Source: Idiomarina aquatica (GTDB lineage Bacteria; Pseudomonadota; Gammaproteobacteria; Enterobacterales; Alteromonadaceae). From it: 64,000 nt of DNA. The stretch covers positions 1 through 64,000 of the forward strand of contig NZ_SNXI01000003.1 in NCBI RefSeq assembly GCF_004362895.1, given 5' to 3'. Position 1 is the first letter of the stretch. Each line of letters begins with the position of its first letter. Shown one piece after another: positions 53,044-62,654 of the stretch. Both the position numbers and the translations under genes were made by a program. The notes below the pieces were generated by a model. It had not been told where the DNA came from. It saw only the letters and a list, made by a program, of their open reading frames with translations, and did no database searches.

Positions 53044-55287
53044 TCAGGTACTCAGGTTAATACGTTTTAAGCGTAATGCGTTGGTTAGCACAAAAACGCT
53101 GGATAACGCCATCGCAGCGGCCGCCAGCATCGGTGATAACAATATACCAAACCACGGGTACAACAGACCGGCTGCGACCGGAATTAACGCGGTATTATAG
53201 GCAAACGCCCAAAATAAATTCTGCCGAATATTGCGCATCGTTGCTTTGGATAAGGCAAACGCCTGCTGCACCACGGTCAAATTATCAGACATCAACACCA
53301 CGTCCGCCGATTCAATCGCAACGTCAGTACCTGTACCTATGGCAAAACCGACATCGGCCGTCGCCAGTGCCGGCGCATCGTTAATGCCATCGCCAACAAA
53401 CACCAGCTTACCCCATTGCTTTTGCAACTGTTTAACGGCGTCTACTTTGCCATCGGGTTTTACCTCAGCCACGACTTTATCAATGCCAAGCTGGTTGGCG
53501 ATACGCTCAGCGGTGGCTTTCGCATCGCCTGTCACCATCGCAGTTTTCAAACCGCGCTGATGCAGCGCTTTAATCAGTGCCGGCGCACTCTCGCGGATCG
53601 GATCGCTAACGCAAAATATAGCTTTTAACTGCGCATCTATCGCTACATAAATGGGAGTAAGTCCTTGCTTCTGCCACTCGCCAGCCTTGTCCGGCGCTTC
53701 GCTTAGCGCAACGTCGTGCTCTTGCATCAATGTGGCCGAGCCGACCAAAACCTGCTGCCCATCAACCTTGCCGGTAACCCCAAGACCCGACAATGCTTCA
53801 AATGATTCCGGTTCTAACATTGGCGTCTGCTCGGAAGCAAAAGCCACCAACGCTTCCGCAGTCGGATGTTCAGAGCGTTGCTCAAGTGAAGCAGCCAGTT
53901 GCAGCGTTGTGCTGTCATCGCCAGCAACCGTTACCCACTCGTTGAGTGTTGGCTCACCCTGCGTGAGGGTACCGGTTTTATCAAATACCACGGCATTGGC
54001 CTGTTGCAACGCCTGCAATGCGGTGCCCTGACGAAACAGTACGCCCAAATCTGCGCCTCGACCGGTACCCACCATAATCGACGTTGGCGTGGCCAGCCCC
54101 ATAGCACAGGGACACGCAATAATAAGTACCGCAACGGCATTAACCAGCGCAAATGTTAGTGAGTATTCACCAGCAGCAAAAAACCACACGATAAAGGTCA
54201 GTAACGCTGCCGCCATCACCGCGGGTACAAACCATAAGGTGATCTTGTTAACGGTATCCTGAATCGGCAATTTGGCGCCCTGCGCCTGCTCCACCATACG
54301 AATAATTTGCGATAATACCGTTGTCTCGCCTATCGCGGTGGCCTTAAAACGCAGCGTCCCGCGCTCGTTAATCGTCCCGCCGACGACCTTATCATCCGCC
54401 CGCTTATGCACCGGTTCAGCCTCGCCCGTGATCATGGCTTCGTTAACGTAACTGTCACCACTAATGACTTGACCATCGACGGGGATCTTTTCGCCCGGAC
54501 GAACTTCGATTTCGTCGCCCTTGGCTAATTCCTTAACCGCAACTTCTTTTGCATCGCCATCTCGTATAACGCGCGCGGTTTTACTTTGTAACCCCATCAG
54601 GCGCTGAATCGCATCCGAGGTATGACTTTTGGCCCGTGCTTCCATAAAGCGACCTGCCAGAATCAAGGTAACAATAACCGCCGATGCCTCAAAGTAAACA
54701 CTCACTGACTCGGCCGGTAGCCACTGCGGCATAATGGTCGCGACAATAGAATAACCCCAGGCCGCAGTTGCCCCCAGCGCGACTAACGAGTTCATGTCCG
54801 GCGCACCTTTGAATAAAGCCGGAATACCGATTTGATAAAAACGCCGCCCCGGCACAAACAATACAATGCTCGTTAACAGCAACTGTATCCACCAACTGGT
54901 TTGTAAGCCCAGGCTGTTATGAACCCAGTTCGAAAATGCCGGCACCATGTGATTGCCCATGGCCAGAATAAACACCGGTAAGGTCAGTAAAGCTGATAAG
55001 GTAAATTCTTTGCGCAGGCCCGAATACTCACGTTGCTGACGCTCACGCTGTTCGCGCATCTCTTTATCGCGGTCAATAATCTCGTGGGCATCGTAGCCGG
55101 CGTCCTGTATCGCTTTAATCAGCGTATCAGTGGACACGTTATTAGCGGTAACTTCAGCTGCGTCCGAGGCAAGGTTTACCGCTACCTGCTCAACGCCGTT
55201 TACGCCGGACAGTGCTTTATCGACACGGCTTGCACACGAACCACAATTCATGCCGCTAACACTTAACCTGATGGTCTGCTGACTCAT
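53044..55287 (-). CDS. copA: Copper-exporting P-type ATPase
   Basis: 747 residues. One N-terminal heavy-metal domain with [15 protein letters not shown] (CxxC), then eight membrane helices. The metal channel motif is [10 protein letters not shown], the phosphorylation site DKTGTLT, the nucleotide site [10 protein letters not shown] (HP), and the hinge [11 protein letters not shown]. It pumps Cu(I) to the periplasm. The ATG at 55287 follows AAAGGAG and overlaps the stop of the upstream DUF998 gene (ATGA), so expression is coupled. A CueR-like site was sought but not clearly seen. Confidence 0.92.
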   Translation of the reverse strand: MSQQTIRLSVSGMNCGSCASRVDKALSGVNGVEQVAVNLASDAAEVTANNVSTDTLIKAIQDAGYDAHEIIDRDKEMREQRERQQREYSGLRKEFTLSALLTLPVFILAMGNHMVPAFSNWVHNSLGLQTSWWIQLLLTSIVLFVPGRRFYQIGIPALFKGAPDMNSLVALGATAAWGYSIVATIMPQWLPAESVSVYFEASAVIVTLILAGRFMEARAKSHTSDAIQRLMGLQSKTARVIRDGDAKEVAVKELAKGDEIEVRPGEKIPVDGQVISGDSYVNEAMITGEAEPVHKRADDKVVGGTINERGTLRFKATAIGETTVLSQIIRMVEQAQGAKLPIQDTVNKITLWFVPAVMAAALLTFIVWFFAAGEYSLTFALVNAVAVLIIACPCAMGLATPTSIMVGTGRGADLGVLFRQGTALQALQQANAVVFDKTGTLTQGEPTLNEWVTVAGDDSTTLQLAASLEQRSEHPTAEALVAFASEQTPMLEPESFEALSGLGVTGKVDGQQVLVGSATLMQEHDVALSEAPDKAGEWQKQGLTPIYVAIDAQLKAIFCVSDPIRESAPALIKALHQRGLKTAMVTGDAKATAERIANQLGIDKVVAEVKPDGKVDAVKQLQKQWGKLVFVGDGINDAPALATADVGFAIGTGTDVAIESADVVLMSDNLTVVQQAFALSKATMRNIRQNLFWAFAYNTALIPVAAGLLYPWFGILLSPMLAAAAMALSSVFVLTNALRLKRINLST

Positions 55288-55904
55288 TCTGACTCCTTTT
55301 GTTGTAGCGTTAACAACAACCAAAATACAATAAGCTGGGCTACTTCTACGTAACGCTGAATGGCTCCGCGGATTTCAAACATCGGATAGGACGTCATGAC
55401 TAAAAATCCTAACACGGTAACCGCAGCCAGCAGCACCAAAGCGACGCGAACCAACCAGCTGGTTTTGGGCGTTAGCGCTAGCAGCAAAGTACCAAGCGCG
55501 AAGCCAAAGTAACTGATAACAGCTACCACGTTGTGGATAGCCTGCGAACTGCTGCCATCTATCGGGCAACCGGCATCGCATGGCGCCAACGCCGAGGCTA
55601 AATAACCAAACGGCCATAAAAATAACAGCAACCAACCCACGTGACTTACCGAACGTACGCGTAATTGACTGCGTATAGACACCAGAAAACTAAATGCGAT
55701 CATGGCCAGCGGAATAAAGCCCACCCAACCGAGCACGCCTGCATTGGGCGTACCCGTCGCATTGATCTCGCTAATGTACTGGCCAATATGGTCAAAGCCC
55801 GGCTTGACCCAACTGGCGACCAACTGCAGGCCGAGCCAAAAAACCGTCAGAATAATAAGCTGGGGAACATAGCCTTGTTGTTTTGTCGCGTCATTAGAAG
55901 CCAA
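55284..55904 (-). CDS. DUF998 membrane protein, first gene of the copA operon
   Basis: 206 residues with six hydrophobic helices. [22 protein letters not shown] carries the DUF998 motif, with two Cys, a Ser run and a His before a membrane helix. The start is a TTG at 55904, preceded by GGAGAC at nine bases; an earlier TTG (55949) has no ribosome site. It overlaps copA by four bases. The family is of unknown function; the Cys/His/Met content and the coupling to copA make a copper-related role plausible but unproven. Confidence 0.72.
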   Translation of the reverse strand: MASNDATKQQGYVPQLIILTVFWLGLQLVASWVKPGFDHIGQYISEINATGTPNAGVLGWVGFIPLAMIAFSFLVSIRSQLRVRSVSHVGWLLLFLWPFGYLASALAPCDAGCPIDGSSSQAIHNVVAVISYFGFALGTLLLALTPKTSWLVRVALVLLAAVTVLGFLVMTSYPMFEIRGAIQRYVEVAQLIVFWLLLTLQQKESE

Positions 55905-56022
55905 AATTTGTCTCCAATTGGTTGCTATTGCGTTACTAAGTATCCTCAAATCATAACACCATTATGCGTCAAAGTTTTGTTATGCTTATAACCATGACGC
56001 CGTTGCCAATGAGGATATAAAA

Positions 56023-56757
56023 GTGTCAATACGTGTTTTAGGCTGTAGTGGTGGTTTGAGTGGCGAAAATCAACAGGGTTCCACCTGTATTCAAATCAGT
56101 CCTTCGACACTGATTGATGCCGGCACCGGCCTTGCCAGCTTGAGTCTGGCAGAAATGAGCCGAATCCGTCATATCTTCCTGACGCATGCGCACATGGATC
56201 ATATTGCCGCGTTACCGACCTTTTTAAGCAACCTGTTCGAGCAGGATAACCTACCCGTCAAGGTATATGGACTCGCTGAGACGCTGGCTCGATTGAAGAC
56301 TAATATTTTTAACGACGAGATTTGGCCGGATTTTACCCGGGTTATCGACGGGCAACAGTCGGTTGTCGAACTCGTCGAGGTCGCGGCCGGCGATATTATC
56401 GAACACGACGGTATGACACTAGAGCTGTTCGCGGTTAAACACAAAATTCCCACTGTTGGCTACTCGGTAAAAAGCGAAACCGTGCATTACGTGTTTTGTG
56501 CAGACTGCACCGAATCCGCACAATTGGTCGCTGATTTAAACCGCCTGGCGCCTATTGACGTGCTGATGATTGAGTGTGCATTCCCCGATCGCTTAATCGA
56601 AGTAGCTGAAAAGACCCAGCACATGACGCCGGGTATGTTACAACGCACACTGGCCCAGGTTAACGGCGTAAAACACGTATGGGTTACCCACCTAAAGCCA
56701 AGTTACGAAAAAGAGCTGCGCAACACCCTCAGCGGCGGCCACTGGACCGTTCTGTAG
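56023..56757 (+). CDS. Class-II cyclic nucleotide phosphodiesterase-like MBL protein
   Basis: 244 residues from a GTG at 56023 with GAGG nine bases upstream. The metal motif is THAHMDHIAALPTFLSNLFE, and FNDEIWPDFTRV is a typical class-II (CpdP-like) block. The rest of the ligands lie in CADCTESAQL and VTHLKPSY. It probably cleaves cAMP in the cytoplasm (no signal peptide, unlike periplasmic CpdP). A different phosphodiesterase substrate is possible. It is divergent from the copA operon. Confidence 0.78.
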   Translation: MSIRVLGCSGGLSGENQQGSTCIQISPSTLIDAGTGLASLSLAEMSRIRHIFLTHAHMDHIAALPTFLSNLFEQDNLPVKVYGLAETLARLKTNIFNDEIWPDFTRVIDGQQSVVELVEVAAGDIIEHDGMTLELFAVKHKIPTVGYSVKSETVHYVFCADCTESAQLVADLNRLAPIDVLMIECAFPDRLIEVAEKTQHMTPGMLQRTLAQVNGVKHVWVTHLKPSYEKELRNTLSGGHWTVL

Positions 56758-56769
56758 GTTAAGAAAGAC

Positions 56770-57291
56770 CTAATCTATAAAGGTATGGTATTCAATTCTT
56801 GATACATACCCGAAATCTGATATTTCGAAGTAACTGGGTGAGCTTCCCATATCCCCGAAGGTTATCTGATAATGCAGGATATTATCGCTGTCTTGTTCTG
56901 GCTGACCCAGCGCATCAATTAAGTTTTGTCTGCCTTGGCATGTTATATCAGCAAACTCAAAGTTTGGCCCGCAGCCTGTTACAACCACTTTATCCAGCAT
57001 GACTTTGTCATTTTTACGATCGAGGTGTCGACCCGCTATGATATGAAATCTAAACAATTGTGTTGGGTACTCTAGCGTTAATAATGTATCAAACCGATCG
57101 CTTCCGGGCATCTGTATAGATTTTTGTAATGTAGATGAGGGTTTGCCAAATTTAGTTTCAACCGCCTCAGGGCTGCCATATTTAGTGAACACATCCTGAA
57201 CTTTCTGCAGCCCCTCGCTATTCTCCCAGTCAACCGCATTACAATTAAATACGAAGCACACAGCAATCAGTCCGGAAATTTTTTTTAACAT
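56770..57291 (-). CDS. Secreted protein of unknown function
   Basis: 173 residues with a short signal peptide (ISGLIAVCFVFNCNA). The mature part is mainly beta with two Cys (VTGCGPNFEF, ADITCQGRQN) that could form a disulfide. No domain is recognised. It follows the PH-domain gene by 23 bases on the same strand, so both may share a transcript that was disturbed by the IS insertion upstream. Confidence 0.65.
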   Translation of the reverse strand: MLKKISGLIAVCFVFNCNAVDWENSEGLQKVQDVFTKYGSPEAVETKFGKPSSTLQKSIQMPGSDRFDTLLTLEYPTQLFRFHIIAGRHLDRKNDKVMLDKVVVTGCGPNFEFADITCQGRQNLIDALGQPEQDSDNILHYQITFGDMGSSPSYFEISDFGYVSRIEYHTFID

Positions 57292-57314
57292 CGTTTTTCC
57301 TTCAACTATTATGG

Positions 57315-57755
57315 CTATTCACGAGTAGCGTTTTTTATTGCTTGTTCCAGTTCGTAGGGTTTATAAATAGTCGCAATTGCGTGGTATTCGCCTGCGTTAG
57401 TATTAATAGTAATCAATCCATAGTTGAACCACTGGCCAATGTAGCTTTGGCTGATGTAGTAACTCCGAATTTCAGTTAATGGCGTATCTGTTTCTTTAAT
57501 AAAAAATGCACCATGCCTCGCCAATATGCGTTTATTGGTGATAACCACTCTGGTTCGGGTATATTCCAGACAGACTTTTATGGCATCACACAGGACAAAT
57601 AGCAACCATCCGAGCGAGAACAGCCCATCTTCCTCATTGAATAACAAGTTAAGGAAAACCCCGCCGACGGCAATTAGAACGACCTCAAAGAAAATAACGT
57701 AACTGAGCCAACTTCGGTGCAGTACTCGTTCATTATCTTGTAATAAAGTTCTCAT
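57315..57755 (-). CDS. Bacterial PH-domain membrane protein, start separated from its ribosome site by an IS
   Basis: 146 residues from ATG 57755. Two hydrophobic helices (about 15-35 and 42-62) precede a bPH2-type domain (TRTRVVITNKRILARHGAFF, then PLTEIRSYYIS). Such proteins sit in the inner membrane with the PH fold in the cytoplasm; function is unknown. The IS3 element starts seven bases upstream. Removing it and one copy of the duplicated GTC restores AAGGACGTTAATG, a good ribosome site before this ATG (an in-frame ATG earlier is also restored). The gene may be silenced or now read from a GTG within the IS end (57788). Confidence 0.75.
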   Translation of the reverse strand: MRTLLQDNERVLHRSWLSYVIFFEVVLIAVGGVFLNLLFNEEDGLFSLGWLLFVLCDAIKVCLEYTRTRVVITNKRILARHGAFFIKETDTPLTEIRSYYISQSYIGQWFNYGLITINTNAGEYHAIATIYKPYELEQAIKNATRE

Positions 57756-57780
57756 TAACGTCTGAATCGCCACCGATAAC

Positions 57781-58593
57781 TTAGACACTTCTCAGCTGTT
57801 CTCGGTAACGGTTTTCATACTCTACTGGTGACAGCAGATTATTGGAACCGTGTTTGCGTTTGCTGTTATAAAACATCTCGATGTAATCAAAGATATCACT
57901 TTTAGCATCACTTCTTGTTGAGTAGATCCTTCGTTTGATACGTTCACGTTTCAGCAACTGGAAGAAGCTCTCAGCAACAGCATTATCATGACAGTTGCCT
58001 CGCCTGCTCATGCTACCTTCCAGTCCATTGGCTTTGAGGAACGCCTGCCAGTCATGGCTAGTGTACTGGCTTCCCTGATCGGAATGCACCGTTACTCGTT
58101 GCTTAGGGTTGCGCCTCCATACCGCCATTAGCAGCGCATTAAGTACGATATCTTTTGTAATGCGTGATTGCATTGACCAACCAATTACTTTGCGCGAGAA
58201 CAAGTCTACAACCACCGCAAGATACAACCAGCCTTCGTGTGTTCGGATATGCGTGATATCAGTTACCCAAGCCGCATCTGGGGCTATAGGATTAAACTGT
58301 CGTTGTAATCTGTTCGGGACAACAATGTGGCTCACTCCGCCACGGTGACGGGGTTTGCGATAGCCGACCTGAGCTTTCAGACCCTCTGAACGCATTAAGC
58401 GATATACACGGTTAATGCCACAAGCTTCACCCACGTCCCGTAAATCTGAATGGATCTTGCGGTAACCATATACACCACCTGATTCGAGCCAAAACTGTTT
58501 AATCAATCCCGTTAGGTGTTGATTGGCTTTGTGACGCTTCGAGTGAGGCTTGTTGCACCAGGCATAATAACCGCTGGGGTGAACATCCAACAT
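57781..58593 (-). CDS. IS3-family transposase OrfB (catalytic part of OrfAB)
   Basis: 270 residues as a separate frame. The rve integrase core has Asp in AAWVTDITHIR, Asp in VHSDQGSQYTS and Glu in NAVAESFFQLLK, the DDE triad with D(35)E spacing expected for IS3. The N-terminal part (GVYGYRKIHSDLRDVG) is the HTH_21 region. The true product is a fusion with OrfA: frame -1 continues open upstream through LRKAVRLRYAFIKEHS into the slippery site at 58682-58688. Confidence 0.92.
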   Translation of the reverse strand: MLDVHPSGYYAWCNKPHSKRHKANQHLTGLIKQFWLESGGVYGYRKIHSDLRDVGEACGINRVYRLMRSEGLKAQVGYRKPRHRGGVSHIVVPNRLQRQFNPIAPDAAWVTDITHIRTHEGWLYLAVVVDLFSRKVIGWSMQSRITKDIVLNALLMAVWRRNPKQRVTVHSDQGSQYTSHDWQAFLKANGLEGSMSRRGNCHDNAVAESFFQLLKRERIKRRIYSTRSDAKSDIFDYIEMFYNSKRKHGSNNLLSPVEYENRYREQLRSV

Positions 58594-58649
58594 TCTGCAT
58601 AACCAACGAACGGGCCAACTGTCCGAGTGCTCTTTGATAAAGGCATACC

Positions 58650-58928
58650 TCAGTCGGACTGCTTTGCGAAGTATGCCGCGGCTTTTTTCAACAGGTCACG
58701 CTCTTCTGTTGTTCGTTTTAGCTCTTTTTGTAACCTTCTGATTTCAGCTTGCGCGTCGTTCAATTCATTATGCTGTTTAGAGTCAGGGCCGTACTTCTTG
58801 ACCCAAGCATAAAGGCTATGCGTTGTGACATCCAACCGCTTGGCAACGTCAGATATTGAATGGCCGCGTTCAACAACCTGTTTGACCGCTTCAATTTTAA
58901 ATTCTTCGGGGTAGCGTTTACCGCTCAT
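58650..58928 (-). CDS. IS3-family transposase OrfA
   Basis: 92 residues from ATG 58928, which follows GAGAGG. A helix-turn-helix (KRYPEEFKIEAVKQVVERGH) leads into a leucine-rich coiled coil (NDAQAEIRRLQKELKRTTEE). It binds the terminal repeats and by itself regulates transposition. Near its end lies A AAA AAG (58682-58688 on the minus strand), where a -1 ribosomal frameshift would make OrfAB. Confidence 0.92.
   Translation of the reverse strand: MSGKRYPEEFKIEAVKQVVERGHSISDVAKRLDVTTHSLYAWVKKYGPDSKQHNELNDAQAEIRRLQKELKRTTEERDLLKKAAAYFAKQSD
58682..58688 (-). promoter_or_regulatory. Programmed -1 frameshift slippery site of the IS
   Basis: The minus strand reads AAAAAAG just before the end of orfA, the classic A-type slippery heptamer of IS3 elements. 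Slipping by one base joins orfA to orfB in frame. No stimulatory fold was checked. Confidence 0.8.
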
Positions 58929-58992
58929 AATCACCTCTCTTTTCAGTTAGTTTATCTAACTAAGAGGTGTCTAGGAAATTAGTGGCGATTCA

Positions 58993-59316
58993 GTCCTTGT
59001 TTTCGAATACATTAAAAACTAATTTATGTTATACCTTAAGTGACTGATTATCGCCAGAAACACCACCCCAAACAATTAACGAGCCCGTCGTGGCCTACAC
59101 TTCATACTAACTGTTCCAGACCAATTTTTAACATCGACGGGGTCCGTTTTCTATGACGGTGTTTGCGGTTATCTTTATTCATCTGACCGCTATTTTCAAT
59201 GACCAATCACTTGATAACTATCGCTGTTTATTTCTTTACAAATAGATTCCCCTGCCATTGACTTAGCTCTTAACATTTTATTAACTAAAGCTTGGATTAT
59301 TCTCTGGAACCTAAAC
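58993..59316. other. Intergenic region between the IS and the next gene
   Basis: About 320 AT-rich bases without a coding signal. The part next to the IS is the former leader of the PH-domain gene: read on the minus strand it holds TATAAC as a possible -10 and, after IS removal, the AAGGA ribosome site. The rest holds nothing I recognise. Confidence 0.5.
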
Positions 59317-59898
59317 ATGTCCGATAAACGCTCTCTTGAAGCACAGCGAATTGAATTTAAACAACGTCGCCTATTGGCAACACCCTTATCAGGGCTGATT
59401 GCCTGGACGATTATTGCCATAGGATCAGTATTTTTAGACCCATTCCCGCTGTCATTGCTATTGTTTATTGCGACGGGTTCTATTGTTTATATCGCGCTGT
59501 TCATCTCAAAATTTACGGGTGAAAATTTTCTCGATAAAAGCAAACCTAAGAATAGCTTCGACACGTTGTTTATGCTGACAGTGGCGATGTCCGCGTCGGT
59601 ATATGCTATTGCGATTCCATTCTTTTTGATTGATTACACTTCTTTACCCTTAACCGTAGGCGTGCTAACCGGCTTAATGTGGATTCCAATTTCATGGATT
59701 ATCCAGCACTGGATTGGTATCGCTCATAGCATCGCGCGAACTGTGCTGATTGTTGTCGCGTGGTACGCCTTCCCTGAGCAGCGTTTTTTAGCCGTATCTC
59801 TGGTGATTATTGCTCTCTACATTTTTGCCATTGCGACATTAGAGAAGCGCTGGCGTGCGCAGCAAAAGGTCAGTTTAACTAAACCAAATTCCGAATAG
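59317..59898 (+). CDS. Membrane protein, possibly DUF7010 family
   Basis: 193 residues with six hydrophobic helices. The start MSDKRSLEAQRIEFKQRRLL is followed by a helix with SGLIAWTIIAIG; later IIQHWIGIAHSIARTVLIVV is a conserved-looking block. This arrangement recalls DUF7010 proteins, but I am not sure. Function unknown. CTGGAACC precedes the ATG only weakly. The next membrane gene starts nine bases later, suggesting an operon. Confidence 0.6.
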   Translation: MSDKRSLEAQRIEFKQRRLLATPLSGLIAWTIIAIGSVFLDPFPLSLLLFIATGSIVYIALFISKFTGENFLDKSKPKNSFDTLFMLTVAMSASVYAIAIPFFLIDYTSLPLTVGVLTGLMWIPISWIIQHWIGIAHSIARTVLIVVAWYAFPEQRFLAVSLVIIALYIFAIATLEKRWRAQQKVSLTKPNSE

Positions 59899-59907
59899 AG
59901 CCAACAT

Positions 59908-60735
59908 ATGTCGACACCGTTAAGAGTTTCATCAACGATTCCTCATTTATTTGCGTTTAGCTTCTGCATTATTTTTGCGGTACACGGCTACGTATCTTTA
60001 GAGGCTACATCGGCTCTCGACCGACCCAGTTCGACTTTCGCTCTTGGTTATTTATTTTTACCCATTTATGCAGCCATTCAGCTAGGTATAGGTTACCTCC
60101 TTGGTTTCATTTTTCGATTTCTTTTACGTCGATTTCGTTTCGACCTTACTTTTTCTCACATCAAACAATTAGTCATTGCCTTCGGCATTACCATCATTTT
60201 AAGTGGCTTTTCAGGCTACTCGGCTTACCAGCAGGTTGTCGAAAACGTTGCATTAAAAACTCCCCGCATCATATCGAACGCTGGTAGATTTGAGCGGCGG
60301 AACTCTATTCCGGTGGGTGCTAAAAAAGTGGCGGCTAGTTCAATCTTAACCTACGACGCGAACACATCTGGTATAACCTGGCATGGTGCTCCCATAGTCG
60401 CAGATGTAAAGGACAATACCCTAATCCTAAAGTCGGGCGAAAAACCACGACTTAGCTACGACTTCAGCGGCTATACCTATGTTTCGTCCATCAATATATT
60501 GACTGTCCAACAGTCAAGTCAACAGTGGCTAGCCCTACTAGTAAAACTGCGCCCTACCTCCGGCATTTCCATGCTATTGGTTTACGATGCCCTCGGGCAA
60601 TTGCGTTACGAAGAATTACTGTCTCATTGTCAACCTAAACAAAGCCTGACACTTTATGAAGCGGCGGGGAATAACTTGCTTGTCGCAAATAGCTGTGAGG
60701 ACCCTATCGTGTTAAAGCTCACATCGAATGGGTGA
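59908..60735 (+). CDS. Membrane-anchored protein of unknown function
   Basis: 275 residues with three hydrophobic helices in the first 110 (LFAFSFCIIFAVHGYVSL, a second helix near 45-70 and ITIILSGFSGYSAYQ). A soluble beta-rich C-terminal domain from about 115 follows, holding two Cys (SHCQPK, ANSCEDP). It looks like a small inner-membrane protein with an extracytoplasmic domain. No family is recognised. It closely follows the six-helix membrane gene. Confidence 0.6.
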   Translation: MSTPLRVSSTIPHLFAFSFCIIFAVHGYVSLEATSALDRPSSTFALGYLFLPIYAAIQLGIGYLLGFIFRFLLRRFRFDLTFSHIKQLVIAFGITIILSGFSGYSAYQQVVENVALKTPRIISNAGRFERRNSIPVGAKKVAASSILTYDANTSGITWHGAPIVADVKDNTLILKSGEKPRLSYDFSGYTYVSSINILTVQQSSQQWLALLVKLRPTSGISMLLVYDALGQLRYEELLSHCQPKQSLTLYEAAGNNLLVANSCEDPIVLKLTSNG

Positions 60736-60835
60736 CCGCAACAGGCAAAAAAGTTAGGCAGATAATCGTTTTCTACCGACTTAACGTAAGCTTTTAGGTA
60801 GACACTTTGATACAGCATTGATTAACAGGGGACTG

Positions 60836-61087
60836 ATGACATTTACAGAATCCGAACAATCCAGGATTATCGAGATGGCCTGGGAAGACCGCACGCCGTT
60901 CGAAGCGATTGAACAACAATTTGGTTTAAGCGAAAAGGAAGTGGTTAAATTTATGCGCGGGCAGTTAAAGCCTGGTAGCTTTCGATTGTGGCGCGCGCGG
61001 GTCTCCGGCCGCAATACTAAACACAAAAAGTTACGCCCGGCTGGCGTTGAGCGAGGCTACTGCCCCACTCAATACAAACATCGCTAA
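60836..61087 (+). CDS. TIGR03643 / DUF2805 family small protein
   Basis: 83 residues from ATG 60836, which follows AGGGGAC. MAWEDRTPFEAIEQQFGLSE is the family's helix-turn-helix-like start, and FRLWRARVSGRNTKHKKLR is the conserved basic part. It is probably a nucleic-acid-binding protein of unknown role. It overlaps the convergent cytochrome b561 gene by four bases. Confidence 0.8.
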   Translation: MTFTESEQSRIIEMAWEDRTPFEAIEQQFGLSEKEVVKFMRGQLKPGSFRLWRARVSGRNTKHKKLRPAGVERGYCPTQYKHR

Positions 61088-61602
61088 AGCATGCTTTTTA
61101 AAACATCGTCCTTGCGAATAAAGTGATGATGCAAGGCAGCACCAACATGCATAATAACGAGCGCGATTAAGACGATGGCTAACCAGCCATGCATTTCTCT
61201 GAAAATGGCATAACCTTCGATATCGACGCTAAGTGCGGCCGGTAATCGAAACAGCCCGAAAACCTCAACCGGCCGACCTGCCAGATATTGCATTAGATAG
61301 CCGGATATCGGCATTAACACCATCAAAGCATAGAGTAACCCATGCGATAATTTTGCAACCGATGCCTGCAAGCGACTCAGGCCTTGCGGTAAGGGCGGCA
61401 CTGAAAAAGCCAATCGAATGACCAGGCGCACTACCACAAGAACCGCTGCTACCACTCCAAAGCCTTTATGAATAGTCAGCAGGCTCAATTGCCACGGCTC
61501 TAAAGACCGCACCATCAGTAAGCCGGCCGCTAGCATCGAGATTAGCAACGCTGCCATTGCCCAGTGCATGATGCGCATCGTTAACGAAAAGCGATTAGTC
61601 AT
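61084..61602 (-). CDS. Cytochrome b561-type membrane protein
   Basis: 172 residues with four membrane helices. His ligands for two b hemes are placed as in YodB/CybB: His in RIMHWAMAALL, His in LTIHKGFGVVA, His in KLSHGLLYAL and His in VIMHVGAALHHHF. It moves electrons from quinol to a periplasmic acceptor. The start at 61602 follows GAGGAGC and overlaps the upstream catalase-like gene by eight bases, so the two proteins are made together; it may feed electrons to that peroxidase. Confidence 0.9.
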   Translation of the reverse strand: MTNRFSLTMRIMHWAMAALLISMLAAGLLMVRSLEPWQLSLLTIHKGFGVVAAVLVVVRLVIRLAFSVPPLPQGLSRLQASVAKLSHGLLYALMVLMPISGYLMQYLAGRPVEVFGLFRLPAALSVDIEGYAIFREMHGWLAIVLIALVIMHVGAALHHHFIRKDDVLKSML

Positions 61603-62566
61603 TTTGCTGCTCCTCAAACGCACCATTAAATACCTCCACCGCACGGCGCCGGTAAGATTCCGCATAGGCCGCAGAGCGCGCCCGCAGGATAGGATCGCGG
61701 GTTGCTTCAATACCATCGGGCAGAACTAACGGGTCGTAGTTAATCTCATGGCAATCACCATTTAATTGCTTCTGCCAGTCATTAATGGCGATCTGCCCCG
61801 CTACAATTTGCTCGCGCGATTCAGGCCAGCCAACAGCGGGATCATTTTCATCATCCTCGCTCGTTGCTAACGTGAACACCCAGTCAAAAATCACCGGACC
61901 TGAGGTCAATCGTTCTGTTAGCTCGTTCTGTAACGCGTCATCTCCGTCAAAAGATGTATTGGCGACGTTAACCGTTGGTCTCATTGCCCAACGTACAGGC
62001 TGCTTGTCGCCATTATCCTTAGTGAGGTAAAACGCGTTGATACTGTGATATTGCTCGGCGGCAAAACTACCACTGGGCTGGTAGTTATCTTTCCAGGCAA
62101 TGAAGTCAGCACTCTCGGGGTGCTCGGCAAAGAATTCTGCAATCGTGCCACTTTGTATCGCTTTAATCTGCTGGTAAAAGGTATGAGGATCGGAAACCGC
62201 CATCACCGGCGGTGTATTCATGGCAATGCGCCACTGCTGCGCTGCACTGGTTGCAAAGCTTAACGCTAAGCTACGCACCGGTGCTTTTAAATCCGGTGCT
62301 GATGGGTTATTGCCGGCAATAGAAAATCGGCCCACAAAGGGATGAGCGCCTTTATTAAAAACGGCAGCATTCGAATAATCGGTTAGCGAGCCATTGGAGC
62401 GAAACTCACCGGTTACGCAAATACCTTTGGCATGCGCCCGCCTAAAGCCTTCATGAGCATTTTGACCCTGCTGCAGATCAACAAACTGCTGTGCAGTAAC
62501 TCGCTCGGACTGCTGTGCAAATACTAGCATCGGCAGAGCCAATAATGCGCCAAGGTATTTTTTCAT
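61595..62566 (-). CDS. Periplasmic catalase-family peroxidase (SrpA-like)
   Basis: 323 residues with a signal peptide cut near VFAQQ. The catalase-fold core shows the heme distal His in FRRAHAKGICVTGEF and the Asn/Ser region FSIAGNNPSAPDLKAPVRSL. RARSAAYAESYRRR near the C-terminus is where the proximal heme ligand Tyr of small catalases is expected. This SrpA group acts as peroxidase more than catalase. It is translated with cytochrome b561 and faces a MarR gene across a palindrome. Confidence 0.88.
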   Translation of the reverse strand: MKKYLGALLALPMLVFAQQSERVTAQQFVDLQQGQNAHEGFRRAHAKGICVTGEFRSNGSLTDYSNAAVFNKGAHPFVGRFSIAGNNPSAPDLKAPVRSLALSFATSAAQQWRIAMNTPPVMAVSDPHTFYQQIKAIQSGTIAEFFAEHPESADFIAWKDNYQPSGSFAAEQYHSINAFYLTKDNGDKQPVRWAMRPTVNVANTSFDGDDALQNELTERLTSGPVIFDWVFTLATSEDDENDPAVGWPESREQIVAGQIAINDWQKQLNGDCHEINYDPLVLPDGIEATRDPILRARSAAYAESYRRRAVEVFNGAFEEQQND

Positions 62567-62587
62567 TGTTTAACAGCCTCTCCATAG

Positions 62588-62611
62588 ATTTATCTTGAAT
62601 TGAAGATAAAT
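62588..62611. promoter_or_regulatory. Perfect palindrome between the peroxidase and MarR genes
   Basis: ATTTATCTT (62588-62596) and AAGATAAAT (62603-62611) form perfect 9-base arms around GAATTG, which is itself partly symmetric. The core TATCTTGAATTGAAGATA resembles the operator type of MarR proteins that sense quinones (MhqR box TATCTCGAAT-like). It lies midway between divergent start codons, so it should be the operator for the MarR regulator. Confidence 0.75.
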
Positions 62612-62654
62612 ACCAGTTTAACTGATATTAGGTTCACCGGAGAGTTAAAAATAA

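Larger units (their letters stand above)
57763..58992 (-). mobile_element. Complete IS3-family insertion sequence
   Basis: A 1230-base element. The left end reads TGAATCGCCACCGATAAC and the right end, read inwards, TGAATCGCCACTAATTTC; the shared TGAATCGCCAC and AGACAC blocks form imperfect terminal inverted repeats. GTC flanks it on both sides (57760-57762 and 58993-58995), a 3-bp target duplication showing a direct single insertion. It carries overlapping orfA and orfB with a slippery site, so it is probably intact. It sits in the 5' region of the PH-domain gene. Confidence 0.93.

Noticed and set aside
55905-56022. A CueR operator for the copper operon
   Set aside because: I looked for the long-spacer dyad in the divergent region and found no convincing match.
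57756-57788. GTG at 57788 as the native start of the PH-domain gene
   Set aside because: It lies within the IS terminal repeat, so it cannot be the ancestral start; it may be used now, which is noted in the findings.
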